64,000 nt of DNA from JAKZVK01 sp965248255. Lineage in GTDB: Bacteria > Acidobacteriota > Terriglobia > Bryobacterales > UBA6623. The translations under genes and the position numbers were made by a program. The notes beneath the pieces are model-generated. The model saw nothing but the letters and a program-made list of their open reading frames with translations, did no database searches and had not been told where the DNA came from. Below are positions 8,161 to 16,963 of the stretch, piece after piece; the stretch's first letter is position 1, and every line of letters starts with the position of its first letter. The stretch spans positions 1,550,001-1,614,000 of the forward strand of contig CBDFIW010000004.1 of the NCBI GenBank assembly GCA_965248255.1. The letters are read 5' to 3'.

Positions 8161-9132
8161 TTACTCTTTCCGGACCGCCTCGATCATGACCGTGGATCCG
8201 GCCGCGGCCGCGGCTTCCACTAACGCCAGAGGCGTTGCAGCCACGACCAGGCCGAAATACAACATGTCTTTCAGCAGTCGGACGGCAGGCCCTTCGTTCT
8301 CGTGCCGCACGCGTCGCGCTACCGGCTCGAGTTGAGGACACAAGCTCGAGGCCAAGCCGGCCGGGTTGTCGCGCAACGAGAAGAACTTACGCCGCTTCAC
8401 CTCGAAGCCCGTCGCCACGAGCAGTTCCTCCAGATCTTCGGCACGAAAATGGATCAAGTGACGCGGCACGTTCAACCCGCTCCAGCGCTGGCCGAAGAGC
8501 AAAAACTGCCAGCAGGCGGCATTGGGCACTTGAACGAAAAGCCTGCCTCCGACCGCGAGCAAATCACCGATCGCTAGGAGGGCCCCCATCGGGTCGGGCA
8601 GATGCTCGAGAAGGTGAAACATCGTGACGGTTCGAAAGGCCCCCGGCCAAAACGGGAAGTGGGGCGGCGACCCGCAAACCGCCGGCGCCGAGTAGCCGGT
8701 CAACGCCCCGCGAGCGGCGATGAACGAGCTATCGACACCAACGACCGGCACGCCGCGCTTTCGCAGGGCGTGAAGGAACGACCCGCCGCCACAGCCCACG
8801 TCGAGAGTTAAGCCGGCCCGGTCCATCGAATGTAAAACGAATCGGATGTGATCGACCAGAACGACCTGCCGATATAGCTCCGCAAGCCGTCCCGCCACCG
8901 AGCGCTCCGACTTCCACCAGTACCGCTCGGGATAGAAGGCCTTCAACTGTTCCGCCGACGGCAACGGCTCCAATCGAATCAAGGCACAGCGGGAGCACTC
9001 GACGACGTTGAAACGCTGCCTCGTGGCGCCGTAGAGACGGTCGGTGCTCCGGAAGAGCGTGAGGTACGACTCCCCTTCACATCGGGGGCAGATCGGGAAC
9101 GTTCTCGTGCCGTTGCGGTTGTGTTCAGACAC
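8161..9132 (-). CDS. SAM-dependent methyltransferase with N-terminal Zn-binding CxxC pairs
   Basis: A 323-residue protein of the Methyltransf_23 type often found in surface glycan clusters. The N terminus has two cysteine pairs, CPRC (about residue 15) and CSRC (about 46), likely a zinc site. Motif I reads TLDVGCGGGSFLHALRKRG, followed by VVGVDSS, and further on MFHLLEHLPDP and VGGRLFVQVPN. The C-terminal region is hydrophobic (YFGLVVAATPLALVEAAAAAG). The start is GTG. It precedes the second methyltransferase by 6 bp and follows a family-2 glycosyltransferase, which suggests modification of an exported glycan or glycolipid. Confidence 0.87.
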   Translation of the reverse strand: MSEHNRNGTRTFPICPRCEGESYLTLFRSTDRLYGATRQRFNVVECSRCALIRLEPLPSAEQLKAFYPERYWWKSERSVAGRLAELYRQVVLVDHIRFVLHSMDRAGLTLDVGCGGGSFLHALRKRGVPVVGVDSSFIAARGALTGYSAPAVCGSPPHFPFWPGAFRTVTMFHLLEHLPDPMGALLAIGDLLAVGGRLFVQVPNAACWQFLLFGQRWSGLNVPRHLIHFRAEDLEELLVATGFEVKRRKFFSLRDNPAGLASSLCPQLEPVARRVRHENEGPAVRLLKDMLYFGLVVAATPLALVEAAAAAGSTVMIEAVRKE

Positions 9133-9159
9133 GGCTAGCAGCCCGTGGTAGAAGTGTGC

Positions 9160-9255
9160 TCTGGTGACAGTCAGCTTTTTTTCGCGCAGGAACGCGTCCG
9201 TAAGTTATTGATATCACGGTGACGCGAAAAAAGGTGACAGTCACCGAAGGGGAGC
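9160..9255. repeat. Inverted repeat element with GGTGACAGTC ends
   Basis: GGTGACAGTCAG at 9163-9174 is followed by a T-run and CGCG (9176-9186). About 35 bp later the inverted CGCGAAAAAA (9223-9232) is followed directly by GGTGACAGTCACC (9233-9245). The layout is that of a small palindromic element, in the gap between the glycosyltransferase and the methyltransferase gene. It could also act as a transcription terminator or attenuator inside the unit. Confidence 0.5.
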
Positions 9256-9278
9256 ATTGTACTTTTGCCACGGGGCGG

Positions 9279-10316
9279 CTAGCGGGCAATCGAGACCATG
9301 TCGCGCAGGGAGCCGCTGGAGTCACGAATGAGGCGGGCGACCTCAGCGGGGGAGAGCCGCCGTAGGGAGCGCATCCGCCGCCGCTTGCGAAGCATGGCCG
9401 GCGCGCCGGCCCAACCCGCGAGATTGGCCTTGACCAGGCATTTTAGCAGCCGATAGGGGCCCAAGGTGGCCATGAGCCGGTCACCCTCCCCTCGGCCCCG
9501 CGCGGCCGCGAGTGCCGTCACGGCCACCCGCAAAGCAAAGTAGAAGGGGTTGAGCCAGAGCAGGCGCCACGGGAACAGCTTGACCGCCAGCCAGATCCGG
9601 TTGCGCTCGATCAAGAACGCCCGGCGCTCCGAGTATCGTCCGAGCGTCGCGCCCAAGCGGTGGCAGACGCGGGCTGTTGGGACATAGAGGCACCGCCAGC
9701 CGGCAATGCGCGCGCGCAGGCCCAGCTCGGCATCATCGCCATAGGCAAAGAAGTCTTCATCGAAACCGCCGATCCGGTCGAGCAGTTCTTTGCGATAAAG
9801 AGCGGCGCATCCGTCGGGCCAGGCCACCTCCTCGGGCCGGTCGTACTGGCCCCGATCCCTCTCACCGCTGCCCCGGCCGCAATTCTGGCCGTCGGGATAG
9901 ATGACATGGCCCACTTTGTCGATGACTTGAGGGTCGCCGTGGGCCAGCACCTTCGAGGCGGCCATCCCGACCGCCTGGTTCTGCTCCAGGGCCCTAACTA
10001 GCTCGTCGAGCCACCCCACTTCGGCTTCGGCGTCGTTGTTCAGCAGAGCGACGTACTTGCCCCGGGCCTGCCGGATCGCCTGGTTGTTAGCGGCACAGAA
10101 GCCCCGATTCTCGGAGTTGTGGATCCAGTGGTAGCGGTCTTGAAACTCTGCCTCGCCGGCCAGCGCCTGTGAGCCGTCCGTCGAACCGTTGTCGACGATC
10201 AGAACCTCGAAATCCTGAAGACTTTGCCGGGCCAACGACCGCAGGCAACCCCGAAGAAGGTCGCGGCGATTCCAGTTTACGACGACGACAGAGACGAGTG
10301 GCGGGGAGGGGGCCAT
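9279..10316 (-). CDS. Glycosyltransferase family 2
   Basis: A GT2 enzyme of about 345 residues transferring a sugar from a nucleotide donor, probably at the inner face of the cytoplasmic membrane. The GT-A fold is shown by VSVVVVNWNRRDLLRGCLRS, VLIVDNGSTDGS, ENRGFCAANNQA, the D-x-D-like ALLNNDAEAE, and the acceptor-side motif FFAYGDDAELGLRARIAGW. The rhamnosyltransferase-like organisation (no large membrane domain) fits O-antigen or glycolipid assembly. The ATG at 10316 was chosen over an upstream GTG. It heads the leftward unit with two methyltransferases and the M28 hydrolase. Confidence 0.9.
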   Translation of the reverse strand: MAPSPPLVSVVVVNWNRRDLLRGCLRSLARQSLQDFEVLIVDNGSTDGSQALAGEAEFQDRYHWIHNSENRGFCAANNQAIRQARGKYVALLNNDAEAEVGWLDELVRALEQNQAVGMAASKVLAHGDPQVIDKVGHVIYPDGQNCGRGSGERDRGQYDRPEEVAWPDGCAALYRKELLDRIGGFDEDFFAYGDDAELGLRARIAGWRCLYVPTARVCHRLGATLGRYSERRAFLIERNRIWLAVKLFPWRLLWLNPFYFALRVAVTALAAARGRGEGDRLMATLGPYRLLKCLVKANLAGWAGAPAMLRKRRRMRSLRRLSPAEVARLIRDSSGSLRDMVSIAR

Positions 10317-10847
10317 CCGGGTTGCAATGAGGGAGGGGCGGAGCACCCCGTTCTGCGCTTTTGTTCCCTACCCACGTGCGTTCCGCCCTTGCGCCGTGCA
10401 TCCAACAGCGCATGCGCGGAACGGGGCGCAATGTGACTGACACTGTATCATCATTCAGGAGGACGTTGAGGACCCTTCCCTAGTCCGTCTGTAAGGCCGC
10501 CGCCGTTTGCCTGGTAACTCCAATGACGCGCCGGGTGAAGATCGCGAAGCGCGGCTGTTTCTTGTCTTCTCCACCCACCGGGTGTCGGGGGAAAAAGTCT
10601 CAGACGCCCCTGCTGGGGCTCGGAGCTGTGTCTGGGCGACCGTTTACGTTGTTGGGAAGCGCGGACGTGAGCCGGCGGGGCCCGCGGATTTACATCCGCG
10701 GCTCTGTGGCGGCGGGCCGGGGCGTCAAGCGGTTGTCTGAATCCTTACGTGCCAATTTGGGACCCGTCACTGGCGTTCGGGGCGCGGTTGCCCGCTGATA
10801 TAATCAGTTCCACGTGCAGGCCGATTTCCCCGAAGCACTGACCCGCG
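10317..10847. other. Intergenic region without a gene; holds a palindromic repeat
   Basis: This 530-bp divergent spacer between the glycosyltransferase and ntrY contains no convincing gene; the short open frames across it lack start signals and family features. It holds the palindrome at 10682-10701 and a stretch (10762-10778) reading ACCCGTCACTGGCGTTC that recurs at 47469-47485 upstream of the PSD1 gene. Promoters for the genes on both sides should lie here, but I cannot point to convincing -35/-10 boxes. Confidence 0.5.
10682..10716. repeat. Palindromic repeat, CCGCGGATTTACATCCGCGG plus tail
   Basis: An 8-bp stem (CCGCGGAT/ATCCGCGG) with a TTAC loop is followed by GCTCTGTGGCGGCGG. The same unit, inverted and with two or three changes, occurs at 30963-30998. 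It is a dispersed extragenic palindrome. Confidence 0.7.
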
Positions 10848-13088
10848 GTGGAACGCAAAAGCCAACAAGCCTCCCTGATTGCCTCCAGCGTGCTTCTGCT
10901 CGCGCTGGCGGTGCTGACCTTCTGGCAGACATCGCTTGACTTCGGCGACTTCCGCCCGGGGAGTTCCACGGAGACTGTGGTTCTCTGGGGCATCTCCACC
11001 CTGGTTGTCATCGGCGTTCTGGCGCTCGGCTTCATCGTCTTTCGAAGCCTGCTGAAGGTCTACGTCGACCGCCAACAGAACCGGCTGGGGTCGAAGATCA
11101 AGACGAAACTGGTCGTCGGCGCGCTGGCGTTGTCGATTCTGCCGATCGTTTGCCTGGTCGCGTTCTCGTTCAGCTTCTTGAACCGCACCCTTGACAGATG
11201 GTTCACGCAGCCGACGCGAGTGATCGTCGAGCAGGCCAAGGCCCTCTCCGACGGGCTCATCAGCAACAAGTCGGAAGCCGACGCGCGACGCATCGCCTCG
11301 TTCCCCGAGGTGGCCGCGGCTCTCAAGACCCGTGAAGTCCCCGAGGCCCTTCGTGCGCGGCTCGAAAGCCTGACGGACGGCGAAACCGCGCACTACGTCG
11401 CTCTCGTGCCCGCCGGCGAGCGTGAGCCGCTCGTGCAGGTCCATGTGGGCGATCTGTTTCGCGGGCCGGCCGCTTGGCGACTCGATTCCCAACCGGATGC
11501 CATCTACACCGAAGAAGTGTCGTCCCGCTTGCACCCGGACTACGTGCACGCTGTCGCTGCGGTCCGTGAAGAGGGGCAGGCGTTGGGCCACGTCATTCTT
11601 GCCTGGCAGTTCCCCCAGCAAGTGCTCGACCGCCTGGCGGTGATCGAGGACCAGAACGCGGCCTACGCGGCGCTGTACAGCGACCGCCGCCATTTCCGCT
11701 ATTTCTATCTGGGCATGTTGTCGCTCATCGCGATCTTTGTGTTGTTCGTCGCGACCTGGTTGGCGTTGTTCCTGTCGAAGCAGATCGTGGTTCCGATCGA
11801 GGCGCTGGTCGAGGCCACGAGCGAGCTGTCGAGCGGCCATCTCGACCACCGTATTCGCGCGCCCGCGAGCGACGAGCTGGGGGCGCTCGTCACCTCGTTC
11901 AACCGCATGACGCAGCAACTTGAAACCAAGACACAGGAGCTAAAGCAAACCAACCAGGATCTTGCCCAAGCCAACGTCGAGCTGGAAGCGCGGCGGCAAT
12001 TCATCGACGCCATTCTGGGCAGCATCACGCCCGGCGTGATTTCGGTTTCCGCCGAAGGCGAGATCCTTAAAGTCAATTCCTCGCTGGCGAAGATCTTTCC
12101 CCCGCCGGCGGCCGCAGCGCCGCAGCACCTCAGCGATCTGTTTTCAGAAGATGACCGCTCGGACCTGTTCCGCATGATGCACCGTGCCCGCCGCACCGGC
12201 CTTGCCACGCGTGAGTTCGAGATCGAGCTTGAAGGCCAGATCGTGCACCTGGGGGTGACCGTCTCGGCGCTCGAACGCGAGGAGCCCGCGACGGCGGAAC
12301 CCGCCGGGTTCGTGATCGTCCTCGAAGACACGACCGAGCTGCTGCGGGCGCAGAAATCCGCCGCCTGGAAGGAGGTGGCGCGCCGCGTTGCACACGAGAT
12401 CAAGAATCCGCTCACACCGATCGCGCTCTCGGCCGAGCGCATGAGCCGGCTGCTCAAGCGATACTCGACCGTCGAGGACTCCCCCGAGCGCCGCAAGCTG
12501 CGCGAGCACTTCGAGAGGTGCACCGACACGATCGTTCGCGAGGTCGAGACCCTGCGGGCGCTCGTCGATGAGTTCGCCCGCCTGGCCCGTTTCCCGTCCG
12601 CCAAGCCCGAGCGGGCCGATCTCAACGGCGTGATCGAAGCGGCAGTCGATGTCTTCCAAGGGAGGCTTGCCGGCGTCGCCATCCGCACCGATCTCGCTTC
12701 GAGCCTGCCGGAGGTTTCGGTCGACCCGGAACTCTTCAAACGCGTCGTCGTCAACCTGATCGACAACGCCGCTGAGGCGCTGGAAGACGCCTGGGTGCGT
12801 GAGATCGTCGTTTCCACCGCACCCGGCGCGTTGCCCGACACGGTCGAGTTGACCGTGGCCGACTCGGGTCCGGGCATCTCCGCCGAAGACAAGGAGAAGC
12901 TGTTCCTGCCGTACTTCTCGACCAAGAAGCGCGGAACCGGCCTGGGACTCGCCATCGTGAGCCGAATCCTCGGCGAGCACAACGCCACCATCCGCGTTGA
13001 AGAGAATCGGCCGTCTGGCACCCGCTTTCTGATTGAGGTTCCGACGGCGGAGAGCCGGGCGCCCGTTGAAATCGGAGTCGGCACGTGA
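10848..13088 (+). CDS. ntrY: NtrY-like sensor histidine kinase
   Basis: A 746-residue membrane sensor kinase. Two N-terminal membrane helices (about 10-26 and 46-68) and a third (about 88-110) precede a periplasmic region, with a last helix at about 286-310. Then come HAMP (about 310-362), a coiled coil, PAS (about 383-495), the dimerisation domain with phospho-acceptor His516 in VAHEIKNPLTPI, and the ATPase domain with N-box NLIDNAAEAL, G1 DSGPGI and G2 GTGLGL. It begins with GTG. Its TGA overlaps the GTG of ntrX by 4 bp, so the pair is translationally coupled. Nitrogen-related signalling is inferred from the family; the ligand is unknown. Confidence 0.9.
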   Translation: MERKSQQASLIASSVLLLALAVLTFWQTSLDFGDFRPGSSTETVVLWGISTLVVIGVLALGFIVFRSLLKVYVDRQQNRLGSKIKTKLVVGALALSILPIVCLVAFSFSFLNRTLDRWFTQPTRVIVEQAKALSDGLISNKSEADARRIASFPEVAAALKTREVPEALRARLESLTDGETAHYVALVPAGEREPLVQVHVGDLFRGPAAWRLDSQPDAIYTEEVSSRLHPDYVHAVAAVREEGQALGHVILAWQFPQQVLDRLAVIEDQNAAYAALYSDRRHFRYFYLGMLSLIAIFVLFVATWLALFLSKQIVVPIEALVEATSELSSGHLDHRIRAPASDELGALVTSFNRMTQQLETKTQELKQTNQDLAQANVELEARRQFIDAILGSITPGVISVSAEGEILKVNSSLAKIFPPPAAAAPQHLSDLFSEDDRSDLFRMMHRARRTGLATREFEIELEGQIVHLGVTVSALEREEPATAEPAGFVIVLEDTTELLRAQKSAAWKEVARRVAHEIKNPLTPIALSAERMSRLLKRYSTVEDSPERRKLREHFERCTDTIVREVETLRALVDEFARLARFPSAKPERADLNGVIEAAVDVFQGRLAGVAIRTDLASSLPEVSVDPELFKRVVVNLIDNAAEALEDAWVREIVVSTAPGALPDTVELTVADSGPGISAEDKEKLFLPYFSTKKRGTGLGLAIVSRILGEHNATIRVEENRPSGTRFLIEVPTAESRAPVEIGVGT

Positions 13089-14455
13089 AGCTGAGCCGCA
13101 TCCTGGTCGTGGATGACGAGCCCGGCATTCGAGATTCCCTGACCGACATCCTGGAAGACGAAGGCCACGGCGTCGACGCCGTTGGGTCGGGAGAGGACTG
13201 CCTCTCGCGGCTTGAAGAAAGCACCTACCACGTTGTACTGCTCGATATCTGGCTGCCGGGCATCGACGGGCTCGAGACGCTCGAGCGCATTGAACAGCTC
13301 GACCCCTCGCGCCGTCCCGTGGTACTGGTCATCTCCGGACACGGCACCATCGAAACCGCCGTCCGCGCCACCAAGCTCGGGGCGCTCGACTTTCTCGAAA
13401 AGCCCCTCTCGATCGAGAAAGTCACGGTCTGCGTCAAGAAGGCGCTCGATCACCGGCGTCTGCTGATCGAGAACGAAACCCTGCGCGAGCAGGTCGGCAC
13501 GCGATACGACATTATCGGCGACAGCATCCCGATGAAAGCCCTGCGCCAGCAGTTACGCCTGATGGCGCCGACCAACGGCCGGGTGCTGATCTACGGCGAG
13601 AGCGGCACGGGCAAGGAACTCATCGCCAACGCCATTCACGCACAAAGCCAGCGCGCGCGGGCGGCGTTTGTGGAAGTCAACTGCGCCGCGATCCCCGAAG
13701 AGTTGATCGAGAGTGAGTTGTTCGGTCACGTCAAGGGCTCGTTCACGGGTGCGCACGAAGACAAAGTCGGCAAGTTCCAGAAGGCCGACGGCGGCACCCT
13801 GTTTCTCGACGAAGTGGGCGACATGAGCCTCAACACGCAAGCCAAGGTGCTGCGCGTGCTCGAGGAGCAGCGCTTCGAGCCGGTGGGCTCGGGCAAGACC
13901 GTCCAGGTCGATGTACGGGTCATCGCCGCCACCAACAAGAGCCTGGAAGACGAGATTGCCGACGGCAACTTTCGTGAGGACCTCTTCTACCGCCTCAATG
14001 TCATTCCGTTCCACGTCCCCCCGCTGCGCGACCGCGCCGAAGACGTCGCGACGCTCTCCGAGTACTTCCTGAGGGAGTTCGCCTCGACCTACGGGCGCAG
14101 ACCGAAAGAGCTGTTGCCGGCCGCCGGCGAGTCCCTCGCGCGCTACCCTTGGCCGGGGAACGTCCGTGAGCTGCGCAACCTGATGGAGCGCATCGTCATC
14201 ATGCACGCTCGCGAGCAGGTCGACGCGCACGAGCTGCCGCTGCCTACGTTGCGACGCGCGGGCGCCAACCACCGGGTACGGCCGAGTCCCTTCCAAACGC
14301 TCGAAGAGGCACGCAAGGCCTACGAGCGTGACTACGTCCTCAAGACGATCGAAGGGATGGACGGTAATATGACGCGAACCGCCGCTGCCCTCGGGCTCGA
14401 GCGCAGCCACCTGTATCGCAAGATGAAGGCCCTCGGCATCAGATCAAAAGAGTAA
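13085..14455 (+). CDS. ntrX: NtrX-like sigma-54-dependent response regulator
   Basis: A 456-residue activator and the likely phosphorylation target of the upstream kinase. The receiver domain (1-120) has acidic residues in VVDDEPG, phospho-acceptor Asp54 and Lys106. The AAA+ domain has Walker A GESGTGKE (171-178), Walker B GTLFLDEVGD (Asp242-Glu243) and the sigma-54 contact loop as GSFTGA (218-223) instead of GAFTGA. A Ser at that place is seen in NtrX proteins, many of which contact sigma-54 weakly or not at all. The C terminus is a Fis-type helix-turn-helix (MTRTAAALGLERSHLYRKM). The start is GTG within the ntrY stop. Confidence 0.92.
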   Translation: MKLSRILVVDDEPGIRDSLTDILEDEGHGVDAVGSGEDCLSRLEESTYHVVLLDIWLPGIDGLETLERIEQLDPSRRPVVLVISGHGTIETAVRATKLGALDFLEKPLSIEKVTVCVKKALDHRRLLIENETLREQVGTRYDIIGDSIPMKALRQQLRLMAPTNGRVLIYGESGTGKELIANAIHAQSQRARAAFVEVNCAAIPEELIESELFGHVKGSFTGAHEDKVGKFQKADGGTLFLDEVGDMSLNTQAKVLRVLEEQRFEPVGSGKTVQVDVRVIAATNKSLEDEIADGNFREDLFYRLNVIPFHVPPLRDRAEDVATLSEYFLREFASTYGRRPKELLPAAGESLARYPWPGNVRELRNLMERIVIMHAREQVDAHELPLPTLRRAGANHRVRPSPFQTLEEARKAYERDYVLKTIEGMDGNMTRTAAALGLERSHLYRKMKALGIRSKE

Positions 14456-14467
14456 GGATCTACCTGC

Positions 14468-14489
14468 CGAGCCGCGACCGTAAGGGAGC
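14468..14489. repeat. REP-like element (GAGCCGCGACCGTAAGGGAGC), copy 1
   Basis: Copy of a short dispersed element also present at 20778-20802 and 28334-28358, here just after ntrX. The surrounding 14456-14692 spacer contains no convincing gene. Confidence 0.7.
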
Positions 14490-14692
14490 ATTGAGGTGCC
14501 GCAACGGCCTCGGGCTTCGCTCAGACGCCGGACCGCCGTTCTCGCGTTGGCTTCGGTGCAGATCAACAATCAGGACGTGCTTAACGCAGGCTCACGCCCG
14601 CTGCTCTGACCGCCGAATCGAGGCAGTGAGGCCATACGCCGGCCCCTCCTCCGTGTTACTGTCTTATCTATCGAAGCCCAGGGAGGCCTACC

Positions 14693-15868
14693 ATGAAGCC
14701 GGCAACCGCTTACAAGTTTCTACTTTCCGCATCCCTTCTTCTCTTCAGCGGCTGTTCCACCGACTCCGAAACCGCGGAAGCTAAAGTCGGCGGCGAGTCC
14801 TGGAAGACCCATTGGCCGCAGCACGTGGTTGCCGAGGGCTTTGCCAACCAAACCGCCGCCGCCGCCGACTTCACAGGCGACGGCCTGCCGGACATCATCG
14901 TTCATGCCGAGAACCAAGCTCGCCTCTACGCTGCTCCCGACTGGAAACTCACGGTCATCGGCGAAGAGCCCGCGAAGACCGCCATTCATAGCGAAGTGAT
15001 GGACGTCGATGGCGACGGCGATCCTGACTACATCGGCGCCGTCTATAGCCCCGGACCGGTGTTTTGGCTCGAGCGGCCCGCCAACCCGCTCACCGATCCC
15101 TGGCCCTATCACTTGGTCGATGACGAGATTGACGGCACCCACGGCCTGATCCTGGGTGATGTCGACGGCGATGGCAGCCCCGACCTCATTGCCAACAGCG
15201 CGCAACCCAAGGGGCCGCATCCCGAGTCGATCGCCTGGTACAAGGTGCCCGACAACCCGCGCGAGGCTGGGCGCTGGATCCGCCACGTCTTCGCGCAGAA
15301 CGACGCGCCCGGACTCAGTCACTACATGGGCGTCGGCGACGTCAATGGCGACGGCAAGGCCGACATCTCATGCGCAGCGAAAATCCCCGAGGGGGGCAAC
15401 TGGTTCGCCTGGTGGGAGCAGCCTGCCGACGGCAGCCTGCCGTGGAAAAAGCACATGCTCGCCACCGAGCAGGAGGGCGCCACGAACATCCTGATCGCCG
15501 AACTCAGCGGCGACGGCAGGACCGACTTTCTCGCCAGCCGCGGGCACGGCAAGGGCGTGCTGTGGTTCGAGGCGCCTGAGTTCAAGATGAAGGAAATCAA
15601 TCCTGACCTTGAAGGTCCACACAGCCTTGCCGTTGGCGACATCGATCAGGACGGTGACCTCGACGCCGCCACGTGTGCCAAAGACAGCTTCATCGCCGCT
15701 TGGTTTGAGAACGACGGCCAGGGCGACTTCACGACTCACCACATCCACGAGGGCCAAGCCGCCTACGATATCCGCCTCGTCGACATGGACAACGACAACG
15801 ACCTCGACGTCCTCATCGCCGGCCAGGAGAGCAAGAACGTGGTTTGGTACGAGAACGGCCTGCGGTAG
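14693..15868 (+). CDS. FG-GAP/VCBS-repeat lipoprotein
   Basis: A 391-residue lipoprotein: signal peptide with lipobox LFSGC (Cys21), then at least seven beta-propeller repeats of the FG-GAP/VCBS type. The calcium-binding loops are visible as FTGDGLPD, DVDGDGDPD, DVDGDGSPD, DVNGDGKAD, ELSGDGRTD, DIDQDGDLD and DMDNDNDLD. Such proteins are anchored outside the cytoplasm and often bind glycans or other surface proteins; no enzyme activity can be claimed. The ATG follows GGGAGG at 14680-14685. It stands alone between ntrX and deoC. Confidence 0.88.
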   Translation: MKPATAYKFLLSASLLLFSGCSTDSETAEAKVGGESWKTHWPQHVVAEGFANQTAAAADFTGDGLPDIIVHAENQARLYAAPDWKLTVIGEEPAKTAIHSEVMDVDGDGDPDYIGAVYSPGPVFWLERPANPLTDPWPYHLVDDEIDGTHGLILGDVDGDGSPDLIANSAQPKGPHPESIAWYKVPDNPREAGRWIRHVFAQNDAPGLSHYMGVGDVNGDGKADISCAAKIPEGGNWFAWWEQPADGSLPWKKHMLATEQEGATNILIAELSGDGRTDFLASRGHGKGVLWFEAPEFKMKEINPDLEGPHSLAVGDIDQDGDLDAATCAKDSFIAAWFENDGQGDFTTHHIHEGQAAYDIRLVDMDNDNDLDVLIAGQESKNVVWYENGLR

Positions 15869-15971
15869 AAGTCGCAGCGCGCCACGCCCCTACGGTGCCA
15901 AGTCCAGAATCATTGAGATCTGCAAATACGAGAGAATAACAAACAGTCCCCGGAGCAACCTGATTGGAACG

Positions 15972-16820
15972 ATGACGCGGGAGGAGATCGTCGGGCTGGC
16001 GCGGGATGTTGCCGAGACCGCCTCGGCGCGGCTCGGACGCAATGGGAGCGTGCCCAGCCGGCCCGAGCCCGCCTGTGGTATCTGTATCGACTCAGCAACC
16101 GAAGCCGGCGTGCAGAGGCTGACAAGTGAAAGCGCCGTGCCTTGTCCTGACTGGATTTCCCCAAAGGAGGGCATCGCAAGGCTGATTGATCACACGCTAT
16201 TGGCGCCTGACGCCGCCGAGGGTGACGTCGTGCAGCTGTGCTCGGAGGCGCGCCAGTACCGGTTTTGGTCGGTGTGCGTCCATCCGTGCGGGGTCGCGGC
16301 GGCGGTGTGGGAATTGGGCGGCACGGACACAAAAGTCTGTACCGTGATCGGCTTCCCGCATGGGGCCAACACAGCGGCGGTCAAACGCGTCGAGGCAGAG
16401 CAGGCTCTCAAGCTTGGTGCGGACGAGCTGGACATGGTCGTCAACGTCGGAGCGCTGCGGTCAGGCCGGTTGGATTCGGTTTACAGCGAAATCCGCTCCC
16501 TCGCCGATTTGACACGCCAGGCGGGCGCGAAGTTGAAAGTGATTCTCGAGATGGCTTGCTTGGATGAGTCACAGAAGGTTCAAGGCGCGGTGCTCGCCCG
16601 GCTGGCCGGGGCCGATTTCGTGAAGACGTCGACCGGATTCGGACCCGGCGGTGCGAGCCCCGAGGATGTTGCTTTGCTGCACCGGCTGGTGGGTGGGGAG
16701 ATGGGGATCAAGGCGGCGGGCGGCATCCGGACGTACGCGCGCTTGGAAGAGATGATGCGGGCGGGTGCAACGCGGATTGGGGCGAGCACAGGGGTCCAGA
16801 TTCTGAAGCAGGCGCCGTAG
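15972..16820 (+). CDS. deoC: Deoxyribose-phosphate aldolase
   Basis: Class I aldolase that splits 2-deoxyribose 5-phosphate into glyceraldehyde 3-phosphate and acetaldehyde in deoxynucleoside breakdown. In the 282-residue product the Schiff-base lysine is Lys218 in DFVKTSTGFG, the second lysine is Lys247 in GIKAAGGIR and the catalytic Asp154 is in ELDMVVNVGAL. An extra N-terminal stretch of about 60 residues precedes the barrel, which begins near IARLIDHTLL; this extension is common in long-form DeoC. The ATG at 15972 is the first in frame that makes sense; upstream codons in the same frame overlap the lipoprotein gene. Confidence 0.93.
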   Translation: MTREEIVGLARDVAETASARLGRNGSVPSRPEPACGICIDSATEAGVQRLTSESAVPCPDWISPKEGIARLIDHTLLAPDAAEGDVVQLCSEARQYRFWSVCVHPCGVAAAVWELGGTDTKVCTVIGFPHGANTAAVKRVEAEQALKLGADELDMVVNVGALRSGRLDSVYSEIRSLADLTRQAGAKLKVILEMACLDESQKVQGAVLARLAGADFVKTSTGFGPGGASPEDVALLHRLVGGEMGIKAAGGIRTYARLEEMMRAGATRIGASTGVQILKQAP

Positions 16821-16963
16821 CTCCAGCTAGCTGAGAGCGGCTGGTTCGAGCGTTGTTTCAGGCGCCTCAACAGTGGCATAGATCGCAACGGCGCCTTGGC
16901 GCCACCGCTCCAATACCTGTCGCGGCTCGGCTTGATGGCTGTCGTGGTTTGATTTGAGTTCTC

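Noticed and set aside
10523..10798. Open frame of 91 codons in the spacer before ntrY
   Set aside because: The translation runs through a palindromic repeat that also occurs at 30963-30998, so it is translated repeat, not a gene.
11705..13453. Open frame of 582 codons on the strand opposite to ntrY and ntrX
   Set aside because: It is the antisense of two clear genes in very GC-rich sequence; its Ser/Arg/Thr-rich translation has no domain and no ribosome binding site.
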